NCBI GenBank assembly: GCA_944322615.1
Contig: CALUPH010000004.1
Span: forward strand, 62,001 to 126,000
DNA length: 64,000 bases
DNA from: Candidatus Gastranaerophilales bacterium
GTDB taxonomy: Bacteria; Cyanobacteriota; Vampirovibrionia; Gastranaerophilales; Gastranaerophilaceae
Direction of reading: 5' to 3'
Positions 9,463 through 19,119 of the stretch are shown here, one piece after another (position 1 is the first letter of the stretch; every line of letters starts with the position of its first letter). The notes below the pieces were generated by a model. It was given only the letters and a program-made list of their open reading frames with translations, was not told the origin of the DNA and did no database searches. Both the position numbers and the translations under genes were made by a program.

Positions 9463-10830
9463 TTATTTAACCGTAGCTTCTTTCCTAATCATAACTGTTA
9501 ATATTGCTGCCATTGTCCAAAATAAATATTGTATTTGTGGTCTAAAGTATACAGTATCAAATAAACCATGTACCATAACTGCTAAAATTGATATTAATGG
9601 AACAAACAATAATATTTTGGTAATTATATCTTTTGAGTTTATAAAACATTTTACTGCTGAATATGTTAATGTGCCTATAAATAAGATATAAGCTAAAAGC
9701 GCAAAAATTCCGCTTTCTACTGCCATTTCAAGAAATATACAATAGCAGCTTAATGCATCAAAGCCTGATAACATATATAAACCGTATATTTCACGGAAAA
9801 CTTTATTTCCTACGCCAATTCCGCAAATAGGGTTATCTTGAAACATTTGAATTGCAGAGTTATATACATTCATTCTGAAAGATGTTGAAGAATCACCCCT
9901 CAGAATAAATATAGACATTAATCTGTTAAATATGCCATGGTTAAGGAACATAAATAAAACAGCCCCAATAGAACCTAATCCAATAAGGGTTTTCCATAGT
10001 TTTTTTAGTTTTTCATTATTGAAATCATAAAAAATTATCTGAAATGATGCAATAACAATACCAATGATAATTGTAAATAAAGCAAGATAAGCACCTCTAC
10101 AACCGGTTAAAAATATACAAAGAGCACTCATTAATAAGCAAATACCTGCTATTGTTGCTAATTTTATTTTCCTTTTTTCAATAAACAAACTAATTACAGC
10201 TAAAATTGATGCAATTCCTGTTATTAAATATCCGCCAAATAAATTGGGATTATATGGTTTTAAAGTTCCATATACTCTTGATAGTACATCTTCTGGATTA
10301 ACATAACTTGTATCTTGCCATGTTGAGATATTTTCTACTCCTATTGTGTTTTGTATAAGTCCTATTACGCTTTCAATACTTATTAATGAAGCAATTACAA
10401 AGAACAACATAGGAATATATTTCTTGTTATTTTTTAAAAACTGACATAAAGCAAAATAGAAAGCAAAATAAATAAGAGTTTTCATAAAACCATACAGGCT
10501 TTGAAACGGCATTGAAGATGTAAAGTTTGTTATTAAGCAAATCAAAAGGTAAACTAACAAATAAAAATTACAATGTTCAAGCTCAAGCTTTTCTCCTTTT
10601 GTAATTATTGTTTTAAAAATAACAAGTGCAGGAACAAAAAATGAAATAACACCTATCATTTCTGTATTAGCAAAAGTAGAAACAACAAATGTTGCTATTA
10701 TAAAAAACAGTATTAAATAATCAATATTAGATAATATAAAGCTGTTTCTTCTGACATTATCTGTTTTGCTTTGGATAAAAGCCAAAATGCTGTTTACAAC
10801 ATTAAAAATTCCTGATTCTAATATTCTCAT
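9463..10830 (-). CDS. O-antigen ligase/polymerase-like membrane protein
   Basis: 455 residues with about eleven hydrophobic segments. A central region contains LTGCRGAYLALFTIIIGI, the small conserved patch of the Wzy/WaaL-type O-antigen ligase domain, followed by a large periplasmic loop (FNRLMSIFILRGDSSTSFRMNVYNS...DNPICGIGVGN) as in that family. Such proteins join or polymerise undecaprenyl-linked glycans at the outer face of the inner membrane. Neighbours (heptose kinase upstream) support an LPS role. Ligase and polymerase functions cannot be separated from sequence alone. It overlaps the DUF4330-like gene by one base. Confidence 0.8.
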   Translation of the reverse strand: MRILESGIFNVVNSILAFIQSKTDNVRRNSFILSNIDYLILFFIIATFVVSTFANTEMIGVISFFVPALVIFKTIITKGEKLELEHCNFYLLVYLLICLITNFTSSMPFQSLYGFMKTLIYFAFYFALCQFLKNNKKYIPMLFFVIASLISIESVIGLIQNTIGVENISTWQDTSYVNPEDVLSRVYGTLKPYNPNLFGGYLITGIASILAVISLFIEKRKIKLATIAGICLLMSALCIFLTGCRGAYLALFTIIIGIVIASFQIIFYDFNNEKLKKLWKTLIGLGSIGAVLFMFLNHGIFNRLMSIFILRGDSSTSFRMNVYNSAIQMFQDNPICGIGVGNKVFREIYGLYMLSGFDALSCYCIFLEMAVESGIFALLAYILFIGTLTYSAVKCFINSKDIITKILLFVPLISILAVMVHGLFDTVYFRPQIQYLFWTMAAILTVMIRKEATVK

Positions 10831-11345
10831 TATTTATTTTGATTTTCTTCAACCTCATATACATTTGAAATAGTGCCTTGGTATTTGTATTTTTCGCCTT
10901 CTATAACAACCGGAATACCCATTTTAAGTTTATTTCCGCCAACAACAAATCCGTCAGGCGTTTTCTTAGCTGTATCTTCAAGTTTAACGATTAAGTCAAA
11001 CAAATTAGGCATAGCTACATCTTCTATAATTCTGAAACCTTCACTGGTATTAGCAGGGATTGTAGTCATTCTCGGACGACCATCCATTGCAACAATTTTT
11101 AATTTTGTATACGGAACATTTCTTATTGTTATAAATGCATCTTCACCGGGTTTAAAAGGACTTTCTGTTGAAGATATTGTAACCCCTCTAAAAAATACAT
11201 CAAATTGAACTTTAACTTCTTTTTCAATAGGAAGATTTGAAAAATTCTTTTTCTTAAATATAACCATTGCCCCAACTAAGATTAATATAATAACAGCGAC
11301 AATTATAATATAATCAGTTAATTTTAATTTTTTTAATATATTCAT
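10830..11345 (-). CDS. DUF4330-like membrane-anchored protein
   Basis: 171 residues. A short cytoplasmic N-terminus (MNILKKLKLTDYIII) runs into one transmembrane helix (residues 14-30), then a beta-rich extracytoplasmic domain (VQFDVFFRGVTIS...VIEGEKYKYQGTISNV). This layout resembles DUF4330 proteins, found in Cyanobacteria and Clostridia next to polysaccharide genes; the match is from memory and moderate. It sits between the heptose kinase and the O-antigen ligase with one-base or nine-base spacing, so a role in glycan export or assembly is likely but unproven. Confidence 0.6.
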   Translation of the reverse strand: MNILKKLKLTDYIIIVAVIILILVGAMVIFKKKNFSNLPIEKEVKVQFDVFFRGVTISSTESPFKPGEDAFITIRNVPYTKLKIVAMDGRPRMTTIPANTSEGFRIIEDVAMPNLFDLIVKLEDTAKKTPDGFVVGGNKLKMGIPVVIEGEKYKYQGTISNVYEVEENQNK

Positions 11346-11353
11346 AAACCCTC

Positions 11354-12388
11354 CTAAGCATTAATTTTACAGCTGTTAAAATCCATTTTTCTTAAAGTTT
11401 CTTTTAAAACAGGTATTGTAGTAGTAGCACAACCAAAATACCTTATTACAATACTTGCGGCTAAATTACCTAAAATAGCAGCATCCTTTTTACTTAATCC
11501 TGCGGCCATTGCAAGTGTATAAGTTGCAACTACGGTATCGCCAGCCCCTGTTACATCAAACACATCAGTTTTGTTGAAAACAGGTATTTTTTCAAAATTT
11601 CCGTTCTTTTCAAATAAAGCCATTCCGTCACCGCCAAGAGTTATTAATGCTGATTGAGCATTTGTTTTGGCAAGCATTTCTTCTCCGGCTTTTTTTAATG
11701 TTGTTTGGTCTTTAATAAAGAAGCCTACAAACTTTTCGCTGTCAGGTTGATTTGGAGTCATTGATGTAACACCTTGGAATCTGTCCAAATCTTTTTGAGA
11801 GTCAACAACAATGATTTTATTATATTTATGGCATAATTCAATAGCTTTATTTATAACATTTTCAGTTAAAAGACCTATATTATAATCTGATAATATAACA
11901 GCATCATGTAATGGTATTGCTTTTTCCATTTGTGCAATTACTTTTTCTTCTGCTTCTTTTGAAAGAGGATCAATTGTTTCTCTATCAATTCTTACAATTT
12001 GCTGTGTTACGGATTGAGAACAAGAACCTGAAATTCTTGTTTTAACGGTAGTTGCTCTTGTTTCATCTTCAACCATATAATCCGTATTAACATTTGCATC
12101 TTTAAATGCTTTTAATAATATAGGTGCATAATAGTCTTTTCCGTATGTTCCTATAACACTGACTTTTCCGTTATTCAATGATGCAATATTATGTGCAGCA
12201 TTAGATGCGGCACCGAGAATAACTTTTGTATTATAATGGCGTAAAATCAATACAGGAGCTTCTCTACTCATTCTGTCAGTAGTTCCGTATACCATTTCAT
12301 CAATAGCCATATCACCAATAACTAGAACAGAAGGTTTTAAAAGATTATCTATTTTTCTTAAAATCTCTTCTTTTTCAACAGTGAACAT
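11354..12388 (-). CDS. D-glycero-beta-D-manno-heptose-7-phosphate kinase (RfaE domain I type)
   Basis: 344 residues, a PfkB-family sugar kinase. Start block VLVIGDMAIDEMVYGTTDRMSREAPV, glycine pair ILGAASNAAHNIA, and the C-terminal catalytic/anion-hole motif DVTGAGDTVVATYTLA are those of HldE domain I. It phosphorylates heptose-7-phosphate on the route to ADP-heptose for LPS core. The usual second domain (adenylyltransferase) is absent, so an HldC-like enzyme should be encoded elsewhere. ATG 12388 is chosen because GGAG lies eight bases upstream. It is the first gene of the operon that continues to sucD. Confidence 0.88.
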   Translation of the reverse strand: MFTVEKEEILRKIDNLLKPSVLVIGDMAIDEMVYGTTDRMSREAPVLILRHYNTKVILGAASNAAHNIASLNNGKVSVIGTYGKDYYAPILLKAFKDANVNTDYMVEDETRATTVKTRISGSCSQSVTQQIVRIDRETIDPLSKEAEEKVIAQMEKAIPLHDAVILSDYNIGLLTENVINKAIELCHKYNKIIVVDSQKDLDRFQGVTSMTPNQPDSEKFVGFFIKDQTTLKKAGEEMLAKTNAQSALITLGGDGMALFEKNGNFEKIPVFNKTDVFDVTGAGDTVVATYTLAMAAGLSKKDAAILGNLAASIVIRYFGCATTTIPVLKETLRKMDFNSCKINA

Positions 12389-12467
12389 AACCATATCTCC
12401 GATTTAAAAAATTGTTTAAACTAATAATTTACTTTATAATAGTAGCATAAAATTATAGAATTGATTT

Positions 12468-13100
12468 ATGGATATTATAAAAGATAAAGAATCAAAGGTT
12501 TCGTTTATAGGATTATCGCTTGGCGGCTTGAGTACAACAGAGTCTGCGGTTGCTGTTTTGGATAAAAATCTGCATGTTGTTTTATTAGATAAACTATTTT
12601 CTATGAACGATGTAAAGTATTTTCTTGATAATTGGGCAGGTAAACAAAATTCTCTTATCTTAGTATCAATACCGGAAAATGAAGTAATGCTCAGTACCAA
12701 GTGGAAATATAATTCAAGAACATATGACCTTGTTAACTTTGATAAAAAGATGATAAATCGTGATAATTGGACCAGAAGATTTTCCAATAGAGGAAGTGAA
12801 TATTTTAAGGAATTATTTGAACAAGGTGTTGATATTTATAGATTTGATGTAGACAATATGAAAAAGTTTTTCGGAAACTGTTATGCTTATAGAGAACGAA
12901 CACCTATTGATTGTAAATCTTTGCAAGATACTTTAAGACTCAAATATAATATGTGGGAACTTCCTGTTAATATGCTACCTGTTGCTCAATTAGAGGCGAT
13001 TTTGGGCGCTTTCTTAGCTCAAATGATTGCAACTGATAATAAAGAGTTTGAATATAAAAGAATTGGAATATATGAAAATCTTCCTATATTGGGAATTTGA
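12468..13100 (+). CDS. Unknown protein, possibly RNase H-fold (DUF429-like)
   Basis: 210 residues, no signal peptide. It begins with a strand-rich stretch (KVSFIGLSLGGLSTTESAVAVLD) and later has LILVSIPENEV and a helical end with AQLEAILGAFLAQM. This pattern recalls the RNase H-like fold of DUF429 proteins, but the acidic residues are not clearly conserved, so the assignment is weak. It is transcribed divergently from the heptose kinase operon and meets the next minus-strand gene end to end with no gap. Confidence 0.55.
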   Translation: MDIIKDKESKVSFIGLSLGGLSTTESAVAVLDKNLHVVLLDKLFSMNDVKYFLDNWAGKQNSLILVSIPENEVMLSTKWKYNSRTYDLVNFDKKMINRDNWTRRFSNRGSEYFKELFEQGVDIYRFDVDNMKKFFGNCYAYRERTPIDCKSLQDTLRLKYNMWELPVNMLPVAQLEAILGAFLAQMIATDNKEFEYKRIGIYENLPILGI

Positions 13101-14273
13101 CTACACATTTAAAATAAGAGCATACATTTCTGTTATATTACCCATTTCATTTTTATTATTGGAATCAATATTTTCAAAATATTCTTTATGCTTATAATTT
13201 TTTTGCATAAAAGAGAAATATATCATATCTCTTACAATATTAAATTGCTCATCTATGCTCATTGATTTAAAGTCATTAATCAGTTGTAATCTTTTCTGAT
13301 GTTTTGCTTTTAATTTATTACTTAAACCTTGTTGTTTCATAAGATTACTAAACCTATATAACGGTGATTTCTGAACTTTTTGCATAAAATCAGATGAAAA
13401 ATTGTTTTCGTTAACTATTCCATCTCGAATTAATTCGACAAGCATTGCGCTTTTATAATATTGAGTTCTTTTATCATCATCTTTAGGTATAAAACTTGCT
13501 AATCTTATATTAAACTCTGCAGATTTAACAAAATCATTAGTATCATCAGTTAAATTCTTTTCAAATCTTTCTAAATCTTCAGACGAAAATTCTGCTTTTT
13601 GAAAGGCTTCATCAGCCAGATTTAGACCTTCTTCTATATAAGAAACTGATAATACTTCAGGGAGTCCTGATGCGTGTGTAGATAATACTCTTTGATTAAC
13701 AAAATCTTTAAATTGCCACCTTATAGCACCAGGATACCAAGGTTCTTTATGTTCTTTAGGATCTATTATCATAAACAAAGCGTCACAATCACTACCTGGG
13801 ATAGCCACACCTCTTCCAATAGAAGAATTTTTATCATAACCTATGAACTTAACATCAAAATCTTCTTTTTGTGCTAGAAAATGAATGGATTTTTCAATCT
13901 CACTTTCCGCTTTTTGTTTAACTTTGTCTAAATCAGGAAACCCTGTTTCTTTACAAAACAAATCTACAAATTCCTTCTTTTGACGGAGTGATAAATTATC
14001 CAGTATACTAAGCTTTCTTATGGCTTCAATATTTGGTGCTATATAAGGTCCTCTATCAGGATTAAAATATTCTTTTTCAGGATTTTCGTATTTTATATCA
14101 TTCCAAAAAGCTTGTAAATCGGTATGTTTACATAGCGAAACTGGTTGATAATAAGCACCAAAAACACTTTTGGATTGTTGTTCAGGATTATATTCAGTTT
14201 TATTTGATGAATTTTGACCATTAAAATTAATAGGTTTTATTAATTTATTATAGATACAAGAATTTATTTTCAT
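13101..14273 (-). CDS. Nucleotidyltransferase-like protein with N-terminal INFNG motif
   Basis: 390 residues, no signal peptide. The N-terminus ends in IKPINFNGQNSSN (INFNG at 15-19), similar to three other proteins here. Around residues 148-168 is SIGRGVAIPGSDCDALFMII. This fits the nucleotidyltransferase-fold pattern in which a glycine-rich turn is followed by SDxD metal ligands and a hydrophobic strand. The C-terminal 180 residues are helical and charged. Substrate is unknown: such folds include tRNA- and small-molecule-modifying enzymes and toxins. The usual GS dipeptide is replaced by GY/SS, so activity is uncertain. It lies alone, convergent with 12468-13100. Confidence 0.65.
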   Translation of the reverse strand: MKINSCIYNKLIKPINFNGQNSSNKTEYNPEQQSKSVFGAYYQPVSLCKHTDLQAFWNDIKYENPEKEYFNPDRGPYIAPNIEAIRKLSILDNLSLRQKKEFVDLFCKETGFPDLDKVKQKAESEIEKSIHFLAQKEDFDVKFIGYDKNSSIGRGVAIPGSDCDALFMIIDPKEHKEPWYPGAIRWQFKDFVNQRVLSTHASGLPEVLSVSYIEEGLNLADEAFQKAEFSSEDLERFEKNLTDDTNDFVKSAEFNIRLASFIPKDDDKRTQYYKSAMLVELIRDGIVNENNFSSDFMQKVQKSPLYRFSNLMKQQGLSNKLKAKHQKRLQLINDFKSMSIDEQFNIVRDMIYFSFMQKNYKHKEYFENIDSNNKNEMGNITEMYALILNV

Positions 14274-14311
14274 ATCTATTATAAAACTTAAGATATTTTT
14301 TTTTGCACAAA

Positions 14312-14339
14312 AAATACCGCCATTTTAATGGCGGTATTT
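14312..14339 (-). terminator. Rho-independent terminator after pfp
   Basis: Perfect 12-bp stem AAATACCGCCAT / ATGGCGGTATTT with a four-base loop. On the minus strand it runs into a T-rich tail. It lies 17 bases past the pfp stop codon. Confidence 0.85.
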
Positions 14340-14356
14340 CCTTTTATAAACTCTTA

Positions 14357-16036
14357 CTATACAGCAGTTAATTTAGCTGCATTTTCAAGTCTTAAAGTTT
14401 CAGTTGTAATGTCACATACACTAGATGGTCCAAAGTATTGAATTGAACCCGGGAATATGTATTTATCTTCCATAGCCCATTTTTCTCTGTTTTCTTCCAA
14501 TACTTTAAATACAGGTCCGTTAAGTTCAACTAAAGCTTTCTTTATAACCGGCTTGAATTGACCATGGCGTTTTTCCATATTCATCATCATTGTTAATGGT
14601 ACACCACCTGCTACCCATTCAGATGCAGGAGCTGATAAGTTTTTAACAGATGATAAATAACCTGTTAAACCAAATTTCATTAGAGCAAATGCATTATAAC
14701 CTAATGAATAGCAATAATCAGCATCAAAGTTAGAAGGGAATGCACATCTTCCTTCATAACCGAAGAAGTGACATTGTGCTGAGAATTTACCGTTAAATTC
14801 ACCTGCTTTTTTCATTTCTGATAATCTTGCACTTACCATTTCTATTAACAATTTTTCAGTTTCAATTTTAGAAACTTGAACATTACCATGAGGGTCTCTA
14901 TCCATTAATAATTGTTGTTTAATCATTACAGGTAATGATGTAAATACAGCTGCATCTTCAGAATTTAATTTGCCTTTTATAATTTCAAATTTTGTATTCT
15001 CATCAGCATTTTTATATGCTGAATCATTTTCAAGAACAGCTAAAGTATCATTTAAATTTGCAATCATTGCTTTAAATTCAGGAATAAATTCAATTAAACC
15101 TTCAGGAATTAAAGCAATACCGAAATTTTTACCTATTGCAGCTCTTCTTGCAACTATATCTGCCATGTAATCAACTATTTGTTTTAATGACATTTTCTTT
15201 TCTTCAACTTCTTCAGAAATTAAAGTAATATTAGGTTGAGTTTGAAGTGCAACTTCTAAACCAACATGAGTAGCGCTTCTTCCCATTAATTTTATAAAGT
15301 GCCAGTATTTTTTAGCAGAATTTGCATCTCTTAAAATATTTCCGATTAATTCAGCATATGTTTTTGTTGCTGTATCAAATCCGAAAGAAATTTCAATTTG
15401 ATCATTTTTTAAGTCGCCGTCAATTGTTTTAGGACATCCGATAACTTGAATGCCTGCATTATTTTTAACAAACCATTCAGCAAGCATTGCCGCATTGGTA
15501 TTAGAATCGTCTCCACCAATAATTACAACGCCTGTTATACCTAAATCTTTACAAACTTTTAAAGCTTTTTGGAATTGTTCTTCAGTTTCTAATTTTGTTC
15601 TGCCTGAACCGATAATATCAAATCCGCCTGTATTTCTGTATGCATCTATTTTTTCAGGAGTAAATTCAATATAATCGCCTTCAATAATACCTGATGGTCC
15701 GCCTAAAAAACCGTATAGTTTACTTTCAGGATTTGATTGTTTTAAAGCATCATATAAACCTGCAATTACATTGTGACCGCCAGGAGCTTGTCCGCCTGAT
15801 AGGATTACACCAATGTTTCTTTTTTCACATGCTTCTTTTGTTGAAGTTGTTTTGAAAGTTACAACAGGTTTTCCGTATGTGTTTGCAAATAATTCTTTAA
15901 TTTGTTCAGCATCTTTTACACATTCTGTTTTGCTGCCTTCAATCATAGCAAGATTATTAATACCACCAGCTAATGATGATGGAAGTTTGGGTTGGTATTT
16001 TAATCTTTCAATTTGAAGTGAAGAAAGTTCTTTCAT
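14357..16036 (-). CDS. pfp: Pyrophosphate-dependent 6-phosphofructokinase
   Basis: 559 residues, the long PfpB-like form. Recognisable blocks are [16 protein letters not shown] (phosphate-binding start), [17 protein letters not shown] (the GGDD pattern marks PPi rather than ATP use), [11 protein letters not shown] (catalytic TIDGD), and [10 protein letters not shown]. It converts fructose-6-phosphate and PPi to fructose-1,6-bisphosphate reversibly, saving ATP in fermentation. It is monocistronic with a strong terminator. Its promoter region holds a 12-bp inverted repeat (16061-16126) shared with the divergent gene. Confidence 0.95.
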   Translation of the reverse strand: MKELSSLQIERLKYQPKLPSSLAGGINNLAMIEGSKTECVKDAEQIKELFANTYGKPVVTFKTTSTKEACEKRNIGVILSGGQAPGGHNVIAGLYDALKQSNPESKLYGFLGGPSGIIEGDYIEFTPEKIDAYRNTGGFDIIGSGRTKLETEEQFQKALKVCKDLGITGVVIIGGDDSNTNAAMLAEWFVKNNAGIQVIGCPKTIDGDLKNDQIEISFGFDTATKTYAELIGNILRDANSAKKYWHFIKLMGRSATHVGLEVALQTQPNITLISEEVEEKKMSLKQIVDYMADIVARRAAIGKNFGIALIPEGLIEFIPEFKAMIANLNDTLAVLENDSAYKNADENTKFEIIKGKLNSEDAAVFTSLPVMIKQQLLMDRDPHGNVQVSKIETEKLLIEMVSARLSEMKKAGEFNGKFSAQCHFFGYEGRCAFPSNFDADYCYSLGYNAFALMKFGLTGYLSSVKNLSAPASEWVAGGVPLTMMMNMEKRHGQFKPVIKKALVELNGPVFKVLEENREKWAMEDKYIFPGSIQYFGPSSVCDITTETLRLENAAKLTAV

Positions 16037-16060
16037 TTAGTTCTCCATTCTTTTTGTACC

Positions 16061-16126
16061 AAATTACACAAAAATTGTAGCATAAAAATTTTTAACTATC
16101 TAAAAAATTAGCTGTTTGTGTAATTT
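16061..16126. repeat. 12-bp inverted repeat in a divergent promoter region
   Basis: AAATTACACAAA (16061-16072) and its exact reverse complement TTTGTGTAATTT (16115-16126) flank 42 bases between pfp and the small exported-protein gene. Centres are 54 bp apart, close to five helical turns. Two half-operators for one regulator, or a large cruciform, are possible. Confidence 0.55.
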
Positions 16127-16170
16127 ATATGCTCTTTATTTCCCTAATAATAAATTCAAAGAGGTGGACT

Positions 16171-16521
16171 ATGAAAAATATAAAATATTGGATTCTTATT
16201 TTTGCATTGAATTTTAACTCTGTTCTTGCTTTTAATTACAATGAAACAGACAAAGAAATGTTTTATGATGCATTTTTAGATGGCTATTTTACAGAAATAA
16301 CCAAAAGTGTTAATAAAATGGATATTGAACAGTCAAAAAAAGATAAGCTGGTTGAAACAATAAAAAAACAAACAAATAAACAAGAATTAATAAATTCTTC
16401 TTGGGCTTGTATTCAGAAATATCCTATTCAACAAATAGTCCCGGCTTCTGTTATTTGCACTTCGACTTGGACTCAAAAACAAGCTTTAGAAAATAAAAAA
16501 ATCTTTGATTCCATTAAATAA
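16171..16521 (+). CDS. Small exported protein of unknown function
   Basis: 116 residues. A signal peptide (KYWILIFALNFNSVLA) precedes a mature domain of about 95 residues containing two cysteines near its C-terminus (SSWACIQKYP and ASVICTS), possibly forming a disulphide in the periplasm. ATG 16171 is chosen because GAGGTGG lies five to ten bases upstream and the signal peptide begins there. Its last eight bases overlap the 3' end of the convergent glycosyltransferase gene. Confidence 0.75.
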   Translation: MKNIKYWILIFALNFNSVLAFNYNETDKEMFYDAFLDGYFTEITKSVNKMDIEQSKKDKLVETIKKQTNKQELINSSWACIQKYPIQQIVPASVICTSTWTQKQALENKKIFDSIK

Positions 16522-17506
16522 AAAATGATTTTATTAATCCCTTGAAAAATCTTTTATCAAAAGATAAAAATATTCTTTTGTATATTAAAATCAAATTTGT
16601 TTTATTGAATTTTTCTCTGAAATATTCCTTATTCGCAGATATAAATTTGAACATTTGACTTCTTATTTTTTTATTATTTCTAAAATAATTATTTTGAGTC
16701 TTTTCCTTTAAATACTTTTTATTGCCCATAACAGGATTTGCCAGTGAATAATTAGATGAATGCCTTCTATATGCATATAAGACTTTATAAATAATCGCAC
16801 TCGACCCTATAAGATGACAAAAAGAAAACATAAATTTGTCAGCCGTTATTTTCAACTGTCTTGTTTTTTCTAAAAGTAATAACATATCACATACAGATTT
16901 TCTCATCATTGCTGAAGTTGTAGGTCCCCAATGCCATGTTGCAAAGCTGTATTTATCATTATCCAAAACTTTGACTTCTCCGTTCTCGTTATTGATACCT
17001 TCAGCATGTCTGTATTCTAAAAATTCTTCATATGATTTATTCTCTACTTGAATTTTATTTTCTTTTTTTCTGGGACTATCTATTGAACTTAAAGTATGAA
17101 TAATATTATTTTCATCAATTTCAGCTTGCTGGCATGTTGTTAAGGCTACCGAGACTTTCATGTGTGTTTCAATATGAACAGCACAGAACTCCGGGAATAA
17201 AATATCATCACCATCTATAGCACATATAAATTGTCCTGTTGCAAGTCTTAAACCTTCAAGAAAAGAAGCTAACTGCCCAATATTTTTTTCATTTTGTATG
17301 AATTTGACAGCGAGTTCAACATTACTATTTATAAACTCTTGTATTTTCTCTCTTGTTAAATCTTTAGAAACATCATCAACAATAATAATTTCATAATTTT
17401 TATACGTTTGATTTTTTATACTCATTAAGCAATCACACACAAAGTTTTCAAAATTGTGTGTGATTACTATAAATGATACTTTTGGTAAATTTAAGAAATC
17501 TTCCAT
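16514..17506 (-). CDS. Family 2 glycosyltransferase
   Basis: 330 residues with a GT-A start KVSFIVITHNFENFVCDCLMSIKNQTY, the nucleotide-binding acidic strand IIIVDDVSKD, and a metal-binding DGDD (CAIDGDDILFPEF) near residue 100. GT2 enzymes transfer a sugar from a nucleotide-sugar to a lipid or glycan acceptor. The C-terminal half contains helical basic segments but no clear membrane helix. It lies two bases downstream of gltX on the same strand, so it is probably cotranscribed with it. Specific sugar and acceptor cannot be deduced; LPS or other surface glycan is likely. Confidence 0.85.
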   Translation of the reverse strand: MEDFLNLPKVSFIVITHNFENFVCDCLMSIKNQTYKNYEIIIVDDVSKDLTREKIQEFINSNVELAVKFIQNEKNIGQLASFLEGLRLATGQFICAIDGDDILFPEFCAVHIETHMKVSVALTTCQQAEIDENNIIHTLSSIDSPRKKENKIQVENKSYEEFLEYRHAEGINNENGEVKVLDNDKYSFATWHWGPTTSAMMRKSVCDMLLLLEKTRQLKITADKFMFSFCHLIGSSAIIYKVLYAYRRHSSNYSLANPVMGNKKYLKEKTQNNYFRNNKKIRSQMFKFISANKEYFREKFNKTNLILIYKRIFLSFDKRFFKGLIKSFFI

Positions 17507-17508
17507 AT

Positions 17509-18975
17509 TTATACAATAGCTTTTTCTATACGATATTTTACCTTATCTTTACCTAATACTTCAAGTATTACTCCCATATCAGCACCATGAGTTCTACCTG
17601 TTAAAGCTGCTCTAACAGTCCACATAGTAACTTTTGGCTTTATTCCTTGTTCTTTGAAGTATGCTCTGAAATCAGCTAATTGTTCATGAAGTTTTTCTTC
17701 ATTGTCAAAATCATAACTATCAAGCTGTGAATCAAAGTATTTCAATATTGTTTGCGCTTGTTCCGTATCAATATTGGCTTCTTTAACACCTTCTTCATAT
17801 ACAATATCTTTACCAAAGAAATATGCAACATCATTTGTCAAATCAGAAAGAACTGTAATTGGTTCTCTTGTTGCTGCAATAACTTTTTCTAATTGTTCTT
17901 CGGTTAATTCAGATAAATCATATTTTGCAAGAAATGGTTTAGCTAACTTTGTTAGAGCTTTTATATCCATTTTCTTTATATATTGGCCATTCATCCAATT
18001 TAACTTGTCATATTCAAATATTGAATTAGAAGAAGAAACTTCATGAATTCTAAAATCTTGAGCTATTTCGTCTAAAGATTTAATTTCATTAGAATCAGAA
18101 GGTGACCAACCAAGTAAAGCAACAAAGTTGATTAAAGCTTCTGTTAAATAACCTTTTTCAACGAACTCAGATACGGCAGTTGCACCATGTCTTTTTGAAA
18201 GTTTACTTCTGTCAGGAGCTAAAATCATACCCAAATGACCGAATTTTGGAACTTCAGCACCTAATGCTTCATAAATAAGTATTTGTTTGAATGTATTTGA
18301 TATATGGTCTTCGCCACGTATAATGTGTGATATTTTCATTAACATATCATCAATTACTACCGCAAAATTATATGTAGGAGCCCCATTTGATTTCATAATT
18401 ACAAAGTCTCCGATTAGACTTGTATCCTGGTGAAGATCACCTTTAACCAAATCTTCAAAATGAATAATTGGTGAATCATGAAAAGCTTTTTGTGCTTTTG
18501 AAACAGAAAAACGAATTGCAGGTTTTCTGCCTTCTGCCCTTAATTTTTCTTTTTCTGCTTCTGTAAGGTTTTCACATTTTTTAGAATATACATATGCTTG
18601 TTTATTTTTAGTAGCTTCTTCTTTTTCTGCTTCTAATTCTTCAGGAGTACAAAAACATTCATAAGCAAATCCTTTATCCAAGAGTTCTTGAACATACTTA
18701 GGATAAATATCAAATCTTTCAGATTGAGTATATGGACCATAAGGACCGCCAACATCAGGACCTTCATCCCAATTTAAACCTAAAGCTTTTAAACTATCAA
18801 ATATATTATCAATATATGCTTGACTTGTACGCTCAGCATCTGTATCTTCAATTCTTAAAACGAATTTACCGTTGTTCTTTTTTGCAAATAAATAGTTAAA
18901 CAATGCAGTCCTAGCTGTACCCACATGTAAATTACCGCTTGGTGAAGGGGCAATTCTAACCCTGATTTCTTCCAT
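17509..18975 (-). CDS. gltX: Glutamyl-tRNA synthetase
   Basis: 488 residues, class I synthetase. The HIGH-type motif occurs in RIAPSPSGNLHVGTARTALFN, the catalytic KLSKRHGA near residue 245, and IRGEDHISNT between them. The C-terminal anticodon-binding helical domain is complete. It charges tRNA-Glu; whether it also charges tRNA-Gln cannot be told. ATG 18975 (MEEIRVRIAPSP) is preferred over TTG 18987 because GGAG lies six bases upstream. Confidence 0.96.
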   Translation of the reverse strand: MEEIRVRIAPSPSGNLHVGTARTALFNYLFAKKNNGKFVLRIEDTDAERTSQAYIDNIFDSLKALGLNWDEGPDVGGPYGPYTQSERFDIYPKYVQELLDKGFAYECFCTPEELEAEKEEATKNKQAYVYSKKCENLTEAEKEKLRAEGRKPAIRFSVSKAQKAFHDSPIIHFEDLVKGDLHQDTSLIGDFVIMKSNGAPTYNFAVVIDDMLMKISHIIRGEDHISNTFKQILIYEALGAEVPKFGHLGMILAPDRSKLSKRHGATAVSEFVEKGYLTEALINFVALLGWSPSDSNEIKSLDEIAQDFRIHEVSSSNSIFEYDKLNWMNGQYIKKMDIKALTKLAKPFLAKYDLSELTEEQLEKVIAATREPITVLSDLTNDVAYFFGKDIVYEEGVKEANIDTEQAQTILKYFDSQLDSYDFDNEEKLHEQLADFRAYFKEQGIKPKVTMWTVRAALTGRTHGADMGVILEVLGKDKVKYRIEKAIV

Positions 18976-19119
18976 CTTTTTCTCCAATCAAAACTAGTTT
19001 TTCTATAATTTATATTCTATTACAAACATAAAAATGAGATTAACTTATATCTATCAATTATTTAACATATAGACAATTTAAACTCAAAAAAGTACCATAA
19101 AAGAAAAAGGAGAATAGTT

